A DNA stretch of 64,000 nt from an uncultured Sphingomonadales bacterium (GCA_903832325.1 CAILBC010000032.1:21423-85422); one strand, 5' to 3'; numbered from the stretch's first letter, positions 18,636-29,377 are shown. The notes: a model not told the origin generated them from the letters alone. Program-made: numbers and translations.

Positions 18636-19604
18636 TTACACCACGCGCAAGGCAAGATCATTACGGGTGTGGTGCCGTGCCGTGGCCTGATCCTGCATCT
18701 GTGCCGTAACGGGCAGCGCGGTCTGGATCAGCGCGCGGCCGATCCACGCCATCTTGCGTCCGTTACGCACGACAGCGCGGGTATCCCACGCCGCCGTACC
18801 GCGCCGCGCGACGATGCGGGCAATATCGCCATAAATGCCCGCAGCCGCCAGGATCGCCCAGCGCTGGCGCCAGTGCAGCCGCCTGGCGCCGATCCGTGCC
18901 GAGGCCTCGTGCGCCAGCGCCAGGTCGCACAGCCGGCGGGCAACGCCCGCGAGCGCGTTACGGTAACGCGGATCAAGCGCCTGCCCATCGGGAATACCCG
19001 CTTCGGCCAGCCATTGCGCGGGCAGGTAACAGCGCCCGGCGGCGTGGTCTTCGGCCAGATCGCGCGCGATATTGGCCAGCTGAAATGCCAGCCCCAGATC
19101 GCAGGCGCGTTCCAGCGTGGCGTCATCGGCCGGATCGACCCCCATGACCACCGCCATCATCACCCCGACCGCGCCGGCAACGTGCCAGCAATACTGCATC
19201 AGATCGGCCTCGGTCTGCGGCCGCCAGCCGCGCGCATCCAGCGCAAATCCGGCAATCACCGCATCGGCCATCGCCGCAGTCAGCCCGGTTTCGGCCGCAA
19301 CCAGCCCCAGGCAATCAAATGCCGGATCGCCGCTGGGCTGGCCTGCCAGCGCCAGCGCGGTCATCGCACGCACTTGCGCCAGCCGTGCCGTAACAGCGCT
19401 CTGATCGCCCAGTTCGCCGCCAAGGTCCTGCCCGTCGATCAGATCATCGCAGCGCCGGCACCAGGCATAAAGCAGCCAGACGCGTTCGCGCGTGGTGCGA
19501 TCAAACAGGCGACTGGCCGCGGCAAAGCTTTTCGATCCTTTGCCGATCATGGCCGCTGCCAGCGTTACGAGACGGGCGCGGGGCTGAAGGATTGCAGAAT
19601 TCAT
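18636..19604 (-). CDS. crtB: Phytoene synthase
   Basis: Condenses two geranylgeranyl diphosphates into phytoene, the first committed step of C40 carotenoid synthesis. The 322-residue product contains both Asp-rich metal-binding motifs, RRCDDLIDGQD and LANIARDLAEDHAAGRCYLP, and the membrane-associated TRERVWLLYAWCR segment. It is the last gene of crtY-crtI-LOG-crtB and starts 8 bases after the LOG stop. The gene is rich in the heptamer CGTTACG on one strand or the other (for example 18705, 18761, 18956 and 19563), unlike most of the window. Confidence 0.95.
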   Translation of the reverse strand: MNSAILQPRARLVTLAAAMIGKGSKSFAAASRLFDRTTRERVWLLYAWCRRCDDLIDGQDLGGELGDQSAVTARLAQVRAMTALALAGQPSGDPAFDCLGLVAAETGLTAAMADAVIAGFALDARGWRPQTEADLMQYCWHVAGAVGVMMAVVMGVDPADDATLERACDLGLAFQLANIARDLAEDHAAGRCYLPAQWLAEAGIPDGQALDPRYRNALAGVARRLCDLALAHEASARIGARRLHWRQRWAILAAAGIYGDIARIVARRGTAAWDTRAVVRNGRKMAWIGRALIQTALPVTAQMQDQATARHHTRNDLALRVV

Positions 19605-19611
19605 CGTCGCG

Positions 19612-20193
19612 TTACAGATCCGCCGGCTTCATCGCAAAGATCGGCACGTGCGGTTCGTGCGCGGCCATGCGCGCCAGCAGAAGATCAAGGTCGGGCTCGG
19701 CCAGGATGATGCCGGCATGCGCGGGGCGGATAAAGCCGGTTTCCGTCATGTGCCGGTTGAACGCCAGCAAGTGGTCGAAAAAGCCGAACGCGTTCAACAG
19801 CCCGACCGGTTTGGCGTGATAGCCCAGTTGCGCCCAGCTGACCGCTTCCCACAATTCGTCCATCGTGCCGACCCCGCCGGGCAGGGTCAGAAATCCGTCG
19901 GACAGATCGGTAAACGCCTGCTTGCGCGCATGCATGCCGCTGACCACGTGCAGGCTGGTGCAGTGCGGATTGGCGATTTCGGCGCTGGCCAGCGCCTCGG
20001 GGATCACACCGATCACTTCGCCGCCGGCCGCAATCGCGCCATCGGCCACTGCGCCCATCAGCCCGCGCCGCCCGCCGCCATACACCACGCCGATGCCCCG
20101 CTGCGCCAGCGTTGCGCCGACGTCCTGCGCCAGCGCAACGTAACGGGCATCAGCGGGGCTGGCCGATCCGCAGTAGACGGCAAGCCGTTTCAA
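19612..20193 (-). CDS. LOG-family protein (cytokinin riboside phosphate phosphoribohydrolase-like)
   Basis: A 193-residue protein of the LONELY GUY family. It shows the nucleotide-binding VYGGGRRGLMGAVADGA and the catalytic signature LPGGVGTMDELWE, and its start MKRLAVYCGSA is typical. Family members hydrolyse nucleoside monophosphates to base and ribose-5-phosphate, in some bacteria releasing cytokinins. The start codon is TTG, forming a TTGA overlap with the crtI stop, so it is translationally coupled to crtI. Its position between crtI and crtB is unexpected and no direct pathway link is known to me. Confidence 0.9.
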   Translation of the reverse strand: MKRLAVYCGSASPADARYVALAQDVGATLAQRGIGVVYGGGRRGLMGAVADGAIAAGGEVIGVIPEALASAEIANPHCTSLHVVSGMHARKQAFTDLSDGFLTLPGGVGTMDELWEAVSWAQLGYHAKPVGLLNAFGFFDHLLAFNRHMTETGFIRPAHAGIILAEPDLDLLLARMAAHEPHVPIFAMKPADL

Positions 20194-21668
20194 GCAAGAT
20201 CCTCCACCATCAGTTTGGCCGTGGCCTTGGCGCTGCCCACCACACCCGGAATGCCCGCGCCCGGATGCGTGCCGGCGCCCACCAGATAGAGGTTGGAAAT
20301 GGCATCATCCCGGTTGTGCGCACGGAAATAGGCACTTTGCGTCAAGAGCGGCTCCAGGCTGAAGGCACTGCCGAGATGCGCCGACAGGTCATGGCTGAAA
20401 TCGGCCGGAGTATAGTGGAACTTCGTGACGATACGGCTGTGGATATCGGGAATCAGGCGCCGGCCCACTTCATCGAGCACGCGCTTTTCCAGAATGGGCC
20501 CGATTTCTGCCCAGTCGACCGGCAGCTTGCCCATGTTGGCGACCGGCACCAGGGCATAGAACGTGCTCATCCCTTCGGGCGCCATGCTCGGGTCGGTCAC
20601 GGTCGGGTGGTGCAGGTAGATCGAGAAATCTTCCGGCAGCACGCCATATTTGTAGATATCATCGAGCAGCCCTTTGTAGCGCGGCCCGAACAGGATCATG
20701 TGGTGCGCAATCCCCGGCCATGTGCCGTTGATGCCGAAATGGACGACAAACAGGCTGGGCGAGTATTTCTTGCGCTGCAACGATTTGGCCTGGCGCCGGG
20801 CATAGTGGTTATCACCCAGCAGATCGCGGTAGGAATGGACAATGTCGCCATTCGAAGCGACCGCGTCAAAATTGGCGGTCCAGCCGCTGGCCGCGGTCAC
20901 CCCGGTTACCCGGTTGCCCAGCGTTTCGATGCGCGTAACGGCATCGCCCACGCGCATCGTGCCGCCGATGCGTTCGAAATGGCGCACCATGCCGGCGATC
21001 AGGCGGTTGGTGCCGCCTTTGGCCCACCACACCCCGCCATCCTTTTCCAGCTTGTGGATCAGGGCATAGACCGCGCTGGTGGTCATCGGATTGCCGCCGA
21101 CCAGCAGCGAGTGAAAGCTGAACGCTTCGCGCAGCTTGTCGCTTTCGACGTATTTCGACACGATCGAATAGACCGAGCGCCACGCCTGATAGCGCATCAG
21201 CGCCGGCGCGGCCTTGATCATCGATGCGAAATCCAGAAACGGCACCGCGCCAAGCTTGACATAGCCTTCGTGGAACACCCCGGCGGAATATTCCAGGAAT
21301 TCGTCATAGCCGGCCACATCGCGCGGATTGATCTTGGCGATTTCCGCGCGCAGCGTGGTTTCGTCGTTGGAATAGTCGAAATTGGTGCCGTCGGGCCAGT
21401 TCAGGCGATAGAACGGCATGACCGGCATCAGTTCGACATCTTCGGACAGTTTGTGCCCGGTCAGCGCCCACAATTCCTCAAGGCAGGGCGGGTCGGTGAT
21501 CACCGTCGGGCCGGCGTCGAACGTAAATCCGTCCTTTTCCCAGTAATAGGCGCGACCGCCCGGGCGGTCGCGCGCTTCTACCACGGTTGTGGCGATCCCG
21601 GCCGATTGCAGGCGGATGGCCAGCGCCATGCCGCCAAACCCGGACCCGATCACACATGCTCGTTTCAT
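20190..21668 (-). CDS. crtI: Phytoene desaturase
   Basis: FAD-dependent CrtI-type desaturase that converts phytoene to lycopene through four desaturations. The 492-residue product starts MKRACVIGSGFGGMALAIRL (dinucleotide-binding motif), continues with ARDRPGGRAYYWEKDGFTFD, and ends with the family signature NLYLVGAGTHPGAGIPGVVGSAK. The ATG at 21668 is preceded by AGGGAT. It sits 76 bases downstream of crtY and overlaps the LOG gene. Acts at the inner membrane. Confidence 0.96.
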   Translation of the reverse strand: MKRACVIGSGFGGMALAIRLQSAGIATTVVEARDRPGGRAYYWEKDGFTFDAGPTVITDPPCLEELWALTGHKLSEDVELMPVMPFYRLNWPDGTNFDYSNDETTLRAEIAKINPRDVAGYDEFLEYSAGVFHEGYVKLGAVPFLDFASMIKAAPALMRYQAWRSVYSIVSKYVESDKLREAFSFHSLLVGGNPMTTSAVYALIHKLEKDGGVWWAKGGTNRLIAGMVRHFERIGGTMRVGDAVTRIETLGNRVTGVTAASGWTANFDAVASNGDIVHSYRDLLGDNHYARRQAKSLQRKKYSPSLFVVHFGINGTWPGIAHHMILFGPRYKGLLDDIYKYGVLPEDFSIYLHHPTVTDPSMAPEGMSTFYALVPVANMGKLPVDWAEIGPILEKRVLDEVGRRLIPDIHSRIVTKFHYTPADFSHDLSAHLGSAFSLEPLLTQSAYFRAHNRDDAISNLYLVGAGTHPGAGIPGVVGSAKATAKLMVEDLA

Positions 21669-21744
21669 TGCTGGGGTATCCCTGTCAAACTTGGGGTCAA
21701 AATTGTGGTGTGTTGTGCCGGAAACAAATCGGGCCAGGCGCGCT

Positions 21745-22944
21745 TCATCCTTGCGGCTGCCGGTCAGAAACAAGCGGCCGGGGCCGGGCGCCCAGACCGG
21801 TCAGCACGCGCAGCGCGCTTGATATCGGCAGCGGCGGGCGCCCCGCCAGAATGCGCGCGCGATCCTTCCAGGTCGATTTGCCGGCATAGAACCGTTCGAT
21901 CAGTCGCTGGTTCAGCCCGTAAAACCGCCGCAGCACCCGATACCGCCGGTCAGGCCGCGCCGCATCGAACAAAAGCGCGGTCATCACGCGATAATACCAC
22001 GAATTTTTCCAGTGATTTCGCGCATGGCGTGCAGCGAAAGCCGGAAATTCAAACGGGCGCAGATCGGGCTGCCGCGCCAGCGCCAGCGCAAAGCGCAGGG
22101 CATCGGGCAGCGAATAGCTGGTCATCGGATGAAACAACCCGGCGCGCGTTCCGGCCAGAGCGCCGTGGTGCCCGGGCCGCGCCAGCAGGTCCTCGATCCG
22201 CCCGCCCGAAACCACCGGCAGCACGCCGTGTTCTTCGGCCAGCACACCCAGCACCTGCCAGCCCCTGGCATTGGCATAGGCGGCAATGTTGTGGGTCAGC
22301 CGGTCGCGGTCCAGCGCTGGATCATCGGTGTAATAGGTATCTTCGACAAAGACCTCGTCGGGAGCAAAGGGCAGCGCATAGACAAAGCGATAGCCATCGT
22401 CCTGCGGCACATCGGCATCCATGACAATCGGGCGTGACAGGCCATGGGGCTGCGCCAGCTTCAGATGCTGTCCGAAGAACTTTTGCCAACCGCCTGTCAT
22501 ATGGGAAAAATCTGTTTCACCACGCGCATCGATGATTGCTTTTGCGGTGATGTCTCGCCCATCGCTGAGCGTGACCCCGATGGCGGTGCAACCGGTCACC
22601 GACACCCCGGTCAGAATCGCATCGGCGGGTAGCGCGGCGCGCACCGCGGCATCGAGCCGGGCCGAGGTGGTCGCGCAATAAGGCGTGGTCAACGTGCGCG
22701 AAAAACCGGGAAAGCGCACGTCATAGCCATGCCACCTGGCCTCGATCAGCGGTTCGATGAGTTCGCCGCCTCCCGCTGGCAGGTCGGTCGCGAAAAATGA
22801 CCAGACATGGTTGCCGCCAAGCGCGGCATCGCGTTCGATCAGCACGACCGAAAGATCGGGCCGGAACCGCGCCAGCGCCAGCGCAGCGAGGCCGCCTGCC
22901 AGCCCGCCACCGAGGATTGCGATGTCTGACTGCGCTGCGCCCAT
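21745..22944 (-). CDS. crtY: Lycopene beta-cyclase
   Basis: Cyclises lycopene to beta-carotene. The 399-residue product has the N-terminal nucleotide fold DIAILGGGLAGGLAALAL, the CrtY signature FVYALPFAPDEVFVEDTYYTD, and GTRAGLFHPMTSYSLPDAL. With crtI and crtB it gives the backbone of the yellow carotenoids of sphingomonads. Hydroxylase and ketolase genes are not in this window. First gene of the operon, divergent from the monooxygenase gene. The 272-base gap (22945-23216) must hold both promoters, and I see no gene in it. Confidence 0.95.
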   Translation of the reverse strand: MGAAQSDIAILGGGLAGGLAALALARFRPDLSVVLIERDAALGGNHVWSFFATDLPAGGGELIEPLIEARWHGYDVRFPGFSRTLTTPYCATTSARLDAAVRAALPADAILTGVSVTGCTAIGVTLSDGRDITAKAIIDARGETDFSHMTGGWQKFFGQHLKLAQPHGLSRPIVMDADVPQDDGYRFVYALPFAPDEVFVEDTYYTDDPALDRDRLTHNIAAYANARGWQVLGVLAEEHGVLPVVSGGRIEDLLARPGHHGALAGTRAGLFHPMTSYSLPDALRFALALARQPDLRPFEFPAFAARHARNHWKNSWYYRVMTALLFDAARPDRRYRVLRRFYGLNQRLIERFYAGKSTWKDRARILAGRPPLPISSALRVLTGLGARPRPLVSDRQPQG

Positions 22945-23216
22945 GCGGCAAGGTGGTTAGGGACAAGGCCGTGCCTGCGCAACAACCCCTTTCGGGAAAA
23001 CGCGGATCGCAGGCGCTTTGTTGCCGGGCGCACGGGGCCAGACGATATCGGCGCCGAATTTGGCCCGAAAATGGGTTGCCAATTGCGCCGCATCAAGGTT
23101 TCCTGTGTGCAATGCCGCACACCAGGCCAACAATGGCAGTGCCATCTGCGCAGGCGAATCGTTACGTTTGCGCGCATAACGGCACGACGGGGCGGGATGA
23201 GAGGACAAAACGCGCG

Positions 23217-24737
23217 ATGACACATGACCATTTCGACGTCCTGCATTTTGACGTCCTGATTATCGGGGCCGGCATTTCCGGGATCGGATCGGCCTATCAC
23301 CTGCAGGACCAGTGCCCTGACAAGACTTATGCCGTGCTTGAAGCCAAAGAGACTTTTGGCGGCACCTGGGTCACCCACAAATACCCCGGGGTGCGATCGG
23401 ATTCGGACCTTTACACCTTTGGCTACCGGTTCAAGCCGTGGATCGGCGCACCGATTGCCAGCGGCGCCGAAATCCTGAAATACATGGGCGAGGTGATCAG
23501 CGAAAACGGCATCGATCGCCACATCCGTTACGGCACGCGCATCACGTCATGCGCCTGGTCGAGCGCGGAAAACCTGTGGACCGTTACCACACGCCGCGAA
23601 AACGATGGCGCGGAACAGACGTATACCAGCCGGTTCCTGTGGATGTGCCAGGGCTATTACGATCACGAACGCCCCTATGTGCCCGATTGGCAGGGCCTGT
23701 CGGATTACAAGGGCCAGTTCGTTCATGCGCAGTTGTGGGACCCGGCTACCGAGGTCAAGGGCAAGCGCGTGCTGGTGATCGGATCGGGCGCAACCGCGGC
23801 CACGGTGGTGCCGGCGCTGTGTGACGCCGGCGCGGTGGTGACGATGCTGCAGCGATCGCCGACGTATTTCTATTGCCACCCCAACCAGAACGAGCTGGCC
23901 GACCGCCTGCGCCAGATCGGCATCGACGAGGAAACCGTGCACCGCGTGGTGCGGGCGCAGATCATGTACGATCAGGATGTGATCAACCGCCGTTGCGTCG
24001 AAGAGCCCGACGCGGTGTTTGAAGAGCTGAAAATGGCGGTGCGCGCCTATGCCGGCGATGATTTCCAGTTTGAACCGCATTTCACCCCGAAATACCGCCC
24101 GTGGCAGCAGCGCCTGGCGTTCTGCCCCGATGGCGATCTGTTCCGCCACGCCGCGGCCGGTAACGTTACGGTGGTAACCGACACGATCGACCGGTTTGCC
24201 GAAACCGGGGTGATCACATCATCGGGCACCCTGATCGATGCCGACATCGTGCTGGCCTGCACGGGTTTCCGCCTGTCGGTGATGGGCGACATCCCGTTCA
24301 CCGTCGATGGCACCCGGGTCGCGTGGAACGATACGCTGAATTATCGCGGGATGATGTTCACCGGTGTGCCCAATCTGGTGTGGGTGATGGGCTATTTCCG
24401 CGCCAGCTGGACTTTGCGTGTCGACATGCTGGGCGATTTCGTGTGCAAGTTGCTGCACCACATGGATGCTCTTGCAGTGTCGAAAGTGGAAGTGACCACC
24501 CGGCCCGAAGACCGCGACATGGCAGTGCTGCCGTGGATAGAGGCGGACAATTTCAACCCCGGCTATCTGATGCGCGGCATCGACCAGATGCCCCGGCGCG
24601 GCGACAAACCCGAATGGCGGCACAACCAGGATTACTGGCTGGAACGCGAGGAGATCCCGGCGATCGATCTTGATGGCGCCGAATTTCTCTATGACGGGCA
24701 GCGCGCCAGCGCGCGCAGTCTGCAGGCCGCCGAATAG
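23217..24737 (+). CDS. Flavin-containing Baeyer-Villiger-type monooxygenase
   Basis: A 506-residue FAD/NADPH enzyme. It has the FAD motif LIIGAGISGIGSAYHL, FGGTWVTHKYPGVRSDSDLY typical of type I Baeyer-Villiger monooxygenases, and the fingerprint YKGQFVHAQLWD (residues 164-175, matching FxGxxxHxxxW). The second nucleotide motif is VLVIGSGATAATVV. Such enzymes insert oxygen next to ketones or oxidise heteroatoms, and the substrate here is unknown. The ATG at 23217 is preceded by GAGAGGA. It is convergent with a P450 gene, which suggests a small hydrocarbon or terpenoid oxidation locus. Confidence 0.9.
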   Translation: MTHDHFDVLHFDVLIIGAGISGIGSAYHLQDQCPDKTYAVLEAKETFGGTWVTHKYPGVRSDSDLYTFGYRFKPWIGAPIASGAEILKYMGEVISENGIDRHIRYGTRITSCAWSSAENLWTVTTRRENDGAEQTYTSRFLWMCQGYYDHERPYVPDWQGLSDYKGQFVHAQLWDPATEVKGKRVLVIGSGATAATVVPALCDAGAVVTMLQRSPTYFYCHPNQNELADRLRQIGIDEETVHRVVRAQIMYDQDVINRRCVEEPDAVFEELKMAVRAYAGDDFQFEPHFTPKYRPWQQRLAFCPDGDLFRHAAAGNVTVVTDTIDRFAETGVITSSGTLIDADIVLACTGFRLSVMGDIPFTVDGTRVAWNDTLNYRGMMFTGVPNLVWVMGYFRASWTLRVDMLGDFVCKLLHHMDALAVSKVEVTTRPEDRDMAVLPWIEADNFNPGYLMRGIDQMPRRGDKPEWRHNQDYWLEREEIPAIDLDGAEFLYDGQRASARSLQAAE

Positions 24738-24743
24738 GGAAAC

Positions 24744-24833
24744 GCGGCGGGGGCGTCGGGAGCGGCGGGGGCGTCGGGAGCGGCGGGGGCGTCGGGAGCG
24801 GCGGGATCAGCGGGGGCGGGGGCGCCCCCGCCC
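24744..24833. repeat. 18-bp tandem repeat and GC palindrome between convergent genes
   Basis: Three exact copies of an 18-bp unit (GCGGCGGGGGCGTCGGGA) fill 24744-24797, followed by half a copy to 24806. Then comes a perfect 20-bp palindrome at 24814-24833: GGGCGGGGGC followed directly by its reverse complement. The array begins 7 bases after the monooxygenase stop and ends 11 bases before the P450 stop. It probably acts as, or replaces, a bidirectional terminator. No T run is present. Confidence 0.85.
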
Positions 24834-24843
24834 GACATCGGGT

Positions 24844-26076
24844 TTATTGTCGCACCACGCGCACCGGCATGGCGGTAAAGCCGTGAAGGAACGAACTGCC
24901 CAGCCGCGTAGGCGCGCCCTGCGGCACCACCCGGATCTTGCGGTCGGCGATTTCCGCAATCAGCGCGGCAAGCTGGACCTCCGCCAGCCGCGCGCCGACA
25001 CAGCGGTGAATGCCGTGGCCAAAGCCGAGGTGGCGCCGGGCATTGTCGCGCGTGACGTCAAACCGTTCGGCATCGGCAAACACGGCTTCATCGCGATTGG
25101 CCGAAATATACCACATCACCACCTTTTCGCCTTTGCGGATGGTTTGCCCGGCCACGGTGCAATCGGCCGTGGCGGTGCGCCGCATATGGGTGACCGGGGT
25201 TTGCCAGCGCACGATTTCCTGCGCCGCATTGGGGATCAGCGACGGATCGGCGCGCAGCACGTCCAATTGATCGGGATAGCGGTGCAGCGCCTCGATCAGC
25301 CCGCTCATCGAATTGCGCGTGGTGTCGTTGCCCGCCACCACCAGCAGCGCCAGATTGCTGATCCGTTCGAACGGGTTGAGCTGGCCCATCGCCGCGCTGT
25401 GCACCATGCGCGACAGCAGATCGTCGCTGGGGGGCAATTGGCGCCGTTCTTCCATCAGGGCATCAAACCGCGCCAGCATGCGCTGCATTTCGGCAAGGAA
25501 CCGCGCATTGTATTCGGCATCGCGGCCAGGCTGCACATTGCTCGCCCAATCAGACCACAGTTTCAGATCGGCGCGTTCCTCGAACGGGAAATCGAACATC
25601 ACGCACAACATGCCGATGGTCAGCGGGATCGCCACCTGCTCCACCCAGCAGAACGGTTCGTCAATCGGCAACCGGTCAATCAGATCACGCGTGCGCTGGC
25701 GCACCAGCGCCTCCTGCTGCTGCATCTGGCCGGGGCCAAAGGCGGGGGCCACCACTTTGCGCTGTTCGGTGTGGCGCGGGGCGTCCATCGCGATGAAATT
25801 GGCCAGGCTGGTTTCGGGCGGCGAATCGGCGATGGTGATGTTGCCCAGTTCGTGCGAGCTGGAAAATAACTGCGGGTTCAGCTCGATTTCGCTGATTGCC
25901 GCGTGTGAGACAGCCGACCAATAGGCGCCGAACGGGCTTTCCTGCCGCCAGCTGAGCGGCATTTCGGCACGCAACCGGGCAAAAGGTTCGCGCCAGGTGT
26001 CTTCGGTATAGAGCGCGTTGGCGCTGACATCGAACGGGGTGATCGCGCGTGCGGCATCAGCCGGTGCAGTGGCCAT
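24844..26076 (-). CDS. Cytochrome P450, CYP153-like
   Basis: A 410-residue soluble P450. The oxygen-activating I-helix reads VVAGNDTTRNSMSG and the K-helix region has EIVRWQTPVTHMRRTA. The haem loop is HLGFGHGIHRCVGARLAE with the thiolate Cys359. The NDTTRNSMSG and WQTPxxHMRR strings recall the CYP153 family of terminal alkane and terpene hydroxylases, but the assignment is by motif only. ATG 26076 is chosen because GGAAGGGA lies a few bases upstream. No ferredoxin or reductase gene is adjacent. Confidence 0.88.
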   Translation of the reverse strand: MATAPADAARAITPFDVSANALYTEDTWREPFARLRAEMPLSWRQESPFGAYWSAVSHAAISEIELNPQLFSSSHELGNITIADSPPETSLANFIAMDAPRHTEQRKVVAPAFGPGQMQQQEALVRQRTRDLIDRLPIDEPFCWVEQVAIPLTIGMLCVMFDFPFEERADLKLWSDWASNVQPGRDAEYNARFLAEMQRMLARFDALMEERRQLPPSDDLLSRMVHSAAMGQLNPFERISNLALLVVAGNDTTRNSMSGLIEALHRYPDQLDVLRADPSLIPNAAQEIVRWQTPVTHMRRTATADCTVAGQTIRKGEKVVMWYISANRDEAVFADAERFDVTRDNARRHLGFGHGIHRCVGARLAEVQLAALIAEIADRKIRVVPQGAPTRLGSSFLHGFTAMPVRVVRQ

Positions 26077-26265
26077 GGCATTCCCTTCCAGCGGCTCCAT
26101 CGTCTGACGCGGGGCCTTTGGCGGCTTTATCCTTAATCGTGCGATTAATGTCCAGTCCTTCGCACGGGCGCCCCTGGGGCATTGGGAACGGGAGGGGAAA
26201 CGGTGGGGGGCGGAGGGGCAGGGCGGCTGGACAGCGCCCGCGCAGACGCCTAACAGTCTGCGCAC

Positions 26266-28278
<2,013 letters not shown>

Positions 28279-28338
28279 CTTGCGCCCCCGTTCCGGTCGG
28301 CGCAAATTCGGCACCGATCGGAAGGGAAGGGGAATGCC

Positions 28339-28746
28339 ATGGCCGAAACACGAACCGGCGGCTGCCTGTGCGGCGCCGTGCGTTACGAATTTCAGGGTGA
28401 TCCGGCGATGAGCGGGATCTGCCATTGCCGCAATTGCCAGAAACAGGCGGGCAGCGCGTGGTCGATGCTGATCGGCGTGCCGGCCGACGCGCTGACCCAT
28501 GCGGGCGAGCCAAAGACTTACGTCGATCACGGCGACAGCGGCGGCACGGTGCGGCGCCAGTTTTGCGGCACGTGCGGATCGCCGCTGTTTTCGCTGCCCG
28601 AGGCAATGCCGGGCATGGTGTTCATCAAGGCCGGCACGCTCGACGATACGTCTGATTTTGTGCCGGGGGCGCAATATTACCTGAAAAGCAAGCAGCCCTG
28701 GGTCGAACTGCCGGGAATTCCGGGGTTTGAGACCCTGCCAGGCTGA
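28339..28746 (+). CDS. GFA-family zinc protein
   Basis: A 135-residue protein of the glutathione-dependent formaldehyde-activating (GFA, Mss4-like) family. The zinc-binding cysteines appear in CLCGAVRYEF, CHCRNCQKQAGSAW and QFCGTCGSPLF. By family these are carbon-sulfur lyase-like or zinc-binding proteins. The true activity of most members is unknown and the formaldehyde role should not be assumed. It starts 60 bases after thiC and ends just before a strong bidirectional terminator. Confidence 0.88.
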   Translation: MAETRTGGCLCGAVRYEFQGDPAMSGICHCRNCQKQAGSAWSMLIGVPADALTHAGEPKTYVDHGDSGGTVRRQFCGTCGSPLFSLPEAMPGMVFIKAGTLDDTSDFVPGAQYYLKSKQPWVELPGIPGFETLPG

Positions 28747-28780
28747 ATGCGGCCAACCTGGGGCCTTTCGGGTGGGCAAC

Positions 28781-28817
28781 AAAAAAGGCCCCGGCGACCA
28801 GCGCCGGGGCCTTTTTT
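28781..28817. terminator. Bidirectional rho-independent terminator
   Basis: A perfect 16-bp inverted repeat. The left arm at 28781-28796 starts with six A and ends GGCCCCGGCG. A 5-base loop follows, and the right arm at 28802-28817 ends with six T. With A-run and T-run on opposite sides it can terminate the GFA gene on the plus strand and the small exported protein gene on the minus strand. Confidence 0.95.
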
Positions 28818-28834
28818 CATCACTGCGCCAACGA

Positions 28835-29122
28835 TCAGTTGGTGGTGTCGATGCCCATGGCCTTCACTTCGGCCAGGTCGAATTCAACCGGATGGTTGTT
28901 GAACGTGCCGGTCACGGTCTTTTTGTGGATGTGCAGTTCAAAGGGCACGGTGCCGGCATAGGCGGTGCCGCGCACAACCTTTTCGCCAGCCTGGTCAACG
29001 GTCGTGTACTTGTAGTCCACGCCCTTGTGCGAAAACTTCGCCGGCGCGTCGGTGGCGGCAAGCGCCAGGGCAGGAGCAACGGCGGCGATCAGCGTGGCGG
29101 CAATCAGCGAAGTCTTGAACAT
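28835..29122 (-). CDS. Small exported protein of unknown function
   Basis: A 95-residue protein. The first 22 or so residues form a signal peptide (MFKTSLIAATLIAAVAPALALA, cleavage likely after ALA). The mature part, about 72 residues, is mixed and soluble with no cysteines, including KGVDYKYTTVDQAGEKVVRG and HIHKKTVTGTFNNHPVEFDL. I do not recognise a named family, although similar short periplasmic proteins are common in sphingomonads. The ATG follows AGGAG by 7 bases. Transcription ends at the 28781-28817 terminator. Confidence 0.8.
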   Translation of the reverse strand: MFKTSLIAATLIAAVAPALALAATDAPAKFSHKGVDYKYTTVDQAGEKVVRGTAYAGTVPFELHIHKKTVTGTFNNHPVEFDLAEVKAMGIDTTN

Positions 29123-29285
29123 GGCAATCTCCTGAACCGGAAAGGATCAGCCCTCGAAGTCGGGAAAGTGCCCCCCGGCTGCGTGCTGGCTCGAAAATCA
29201 ATTTATGCTGCGCCTGCGAAGTCGCAAATGCTTTGCACGCAAGCCCGGTTGCAGGAAATGCACGTGTTATAGATTTCATGGGTTT

Positions 29286-29377
29286 AATAGGATGCAAAAT
29301 GCAACCTATTGCCCTTTGGTGATGAAAATGGGGGCCATTTTGCCCGCTTTTGCCGCGTTGCGTCAGGATGCAACGCG
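29286..29377. promoter_or_regulatory. Two palindromes in the leader of the small exported gene
   Basis: This gap (29123-29391) is visibly less GC-rich than its surroundings. At 29286-29310 an imperfect 25-base palindrome pairs AATAGGATGCA with TGCAACCTATT around AAA (one mismatch). At 29354-29377 CGCGTTGC pairs with GCAACGCG around 8 bases. The first looks like an operator for the small exported protein gene. The second could be the terminator of neighbouring minus-strand transcription or another operator. No regulator is known. Confidence 0.45.

Noticed and set aside
20112..22424. 770-codon open frame opposite crtI and crtY
   Set aside because: Antisense shadow. The minus-strand frames hold clear crtI and crtY motifs and operon overlaps.
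24744..24806. Possible CRISPR-like array
   Set aside because: Direct 18-bp copies have no spacers and no cas genes. It is a simple tandem repeat.
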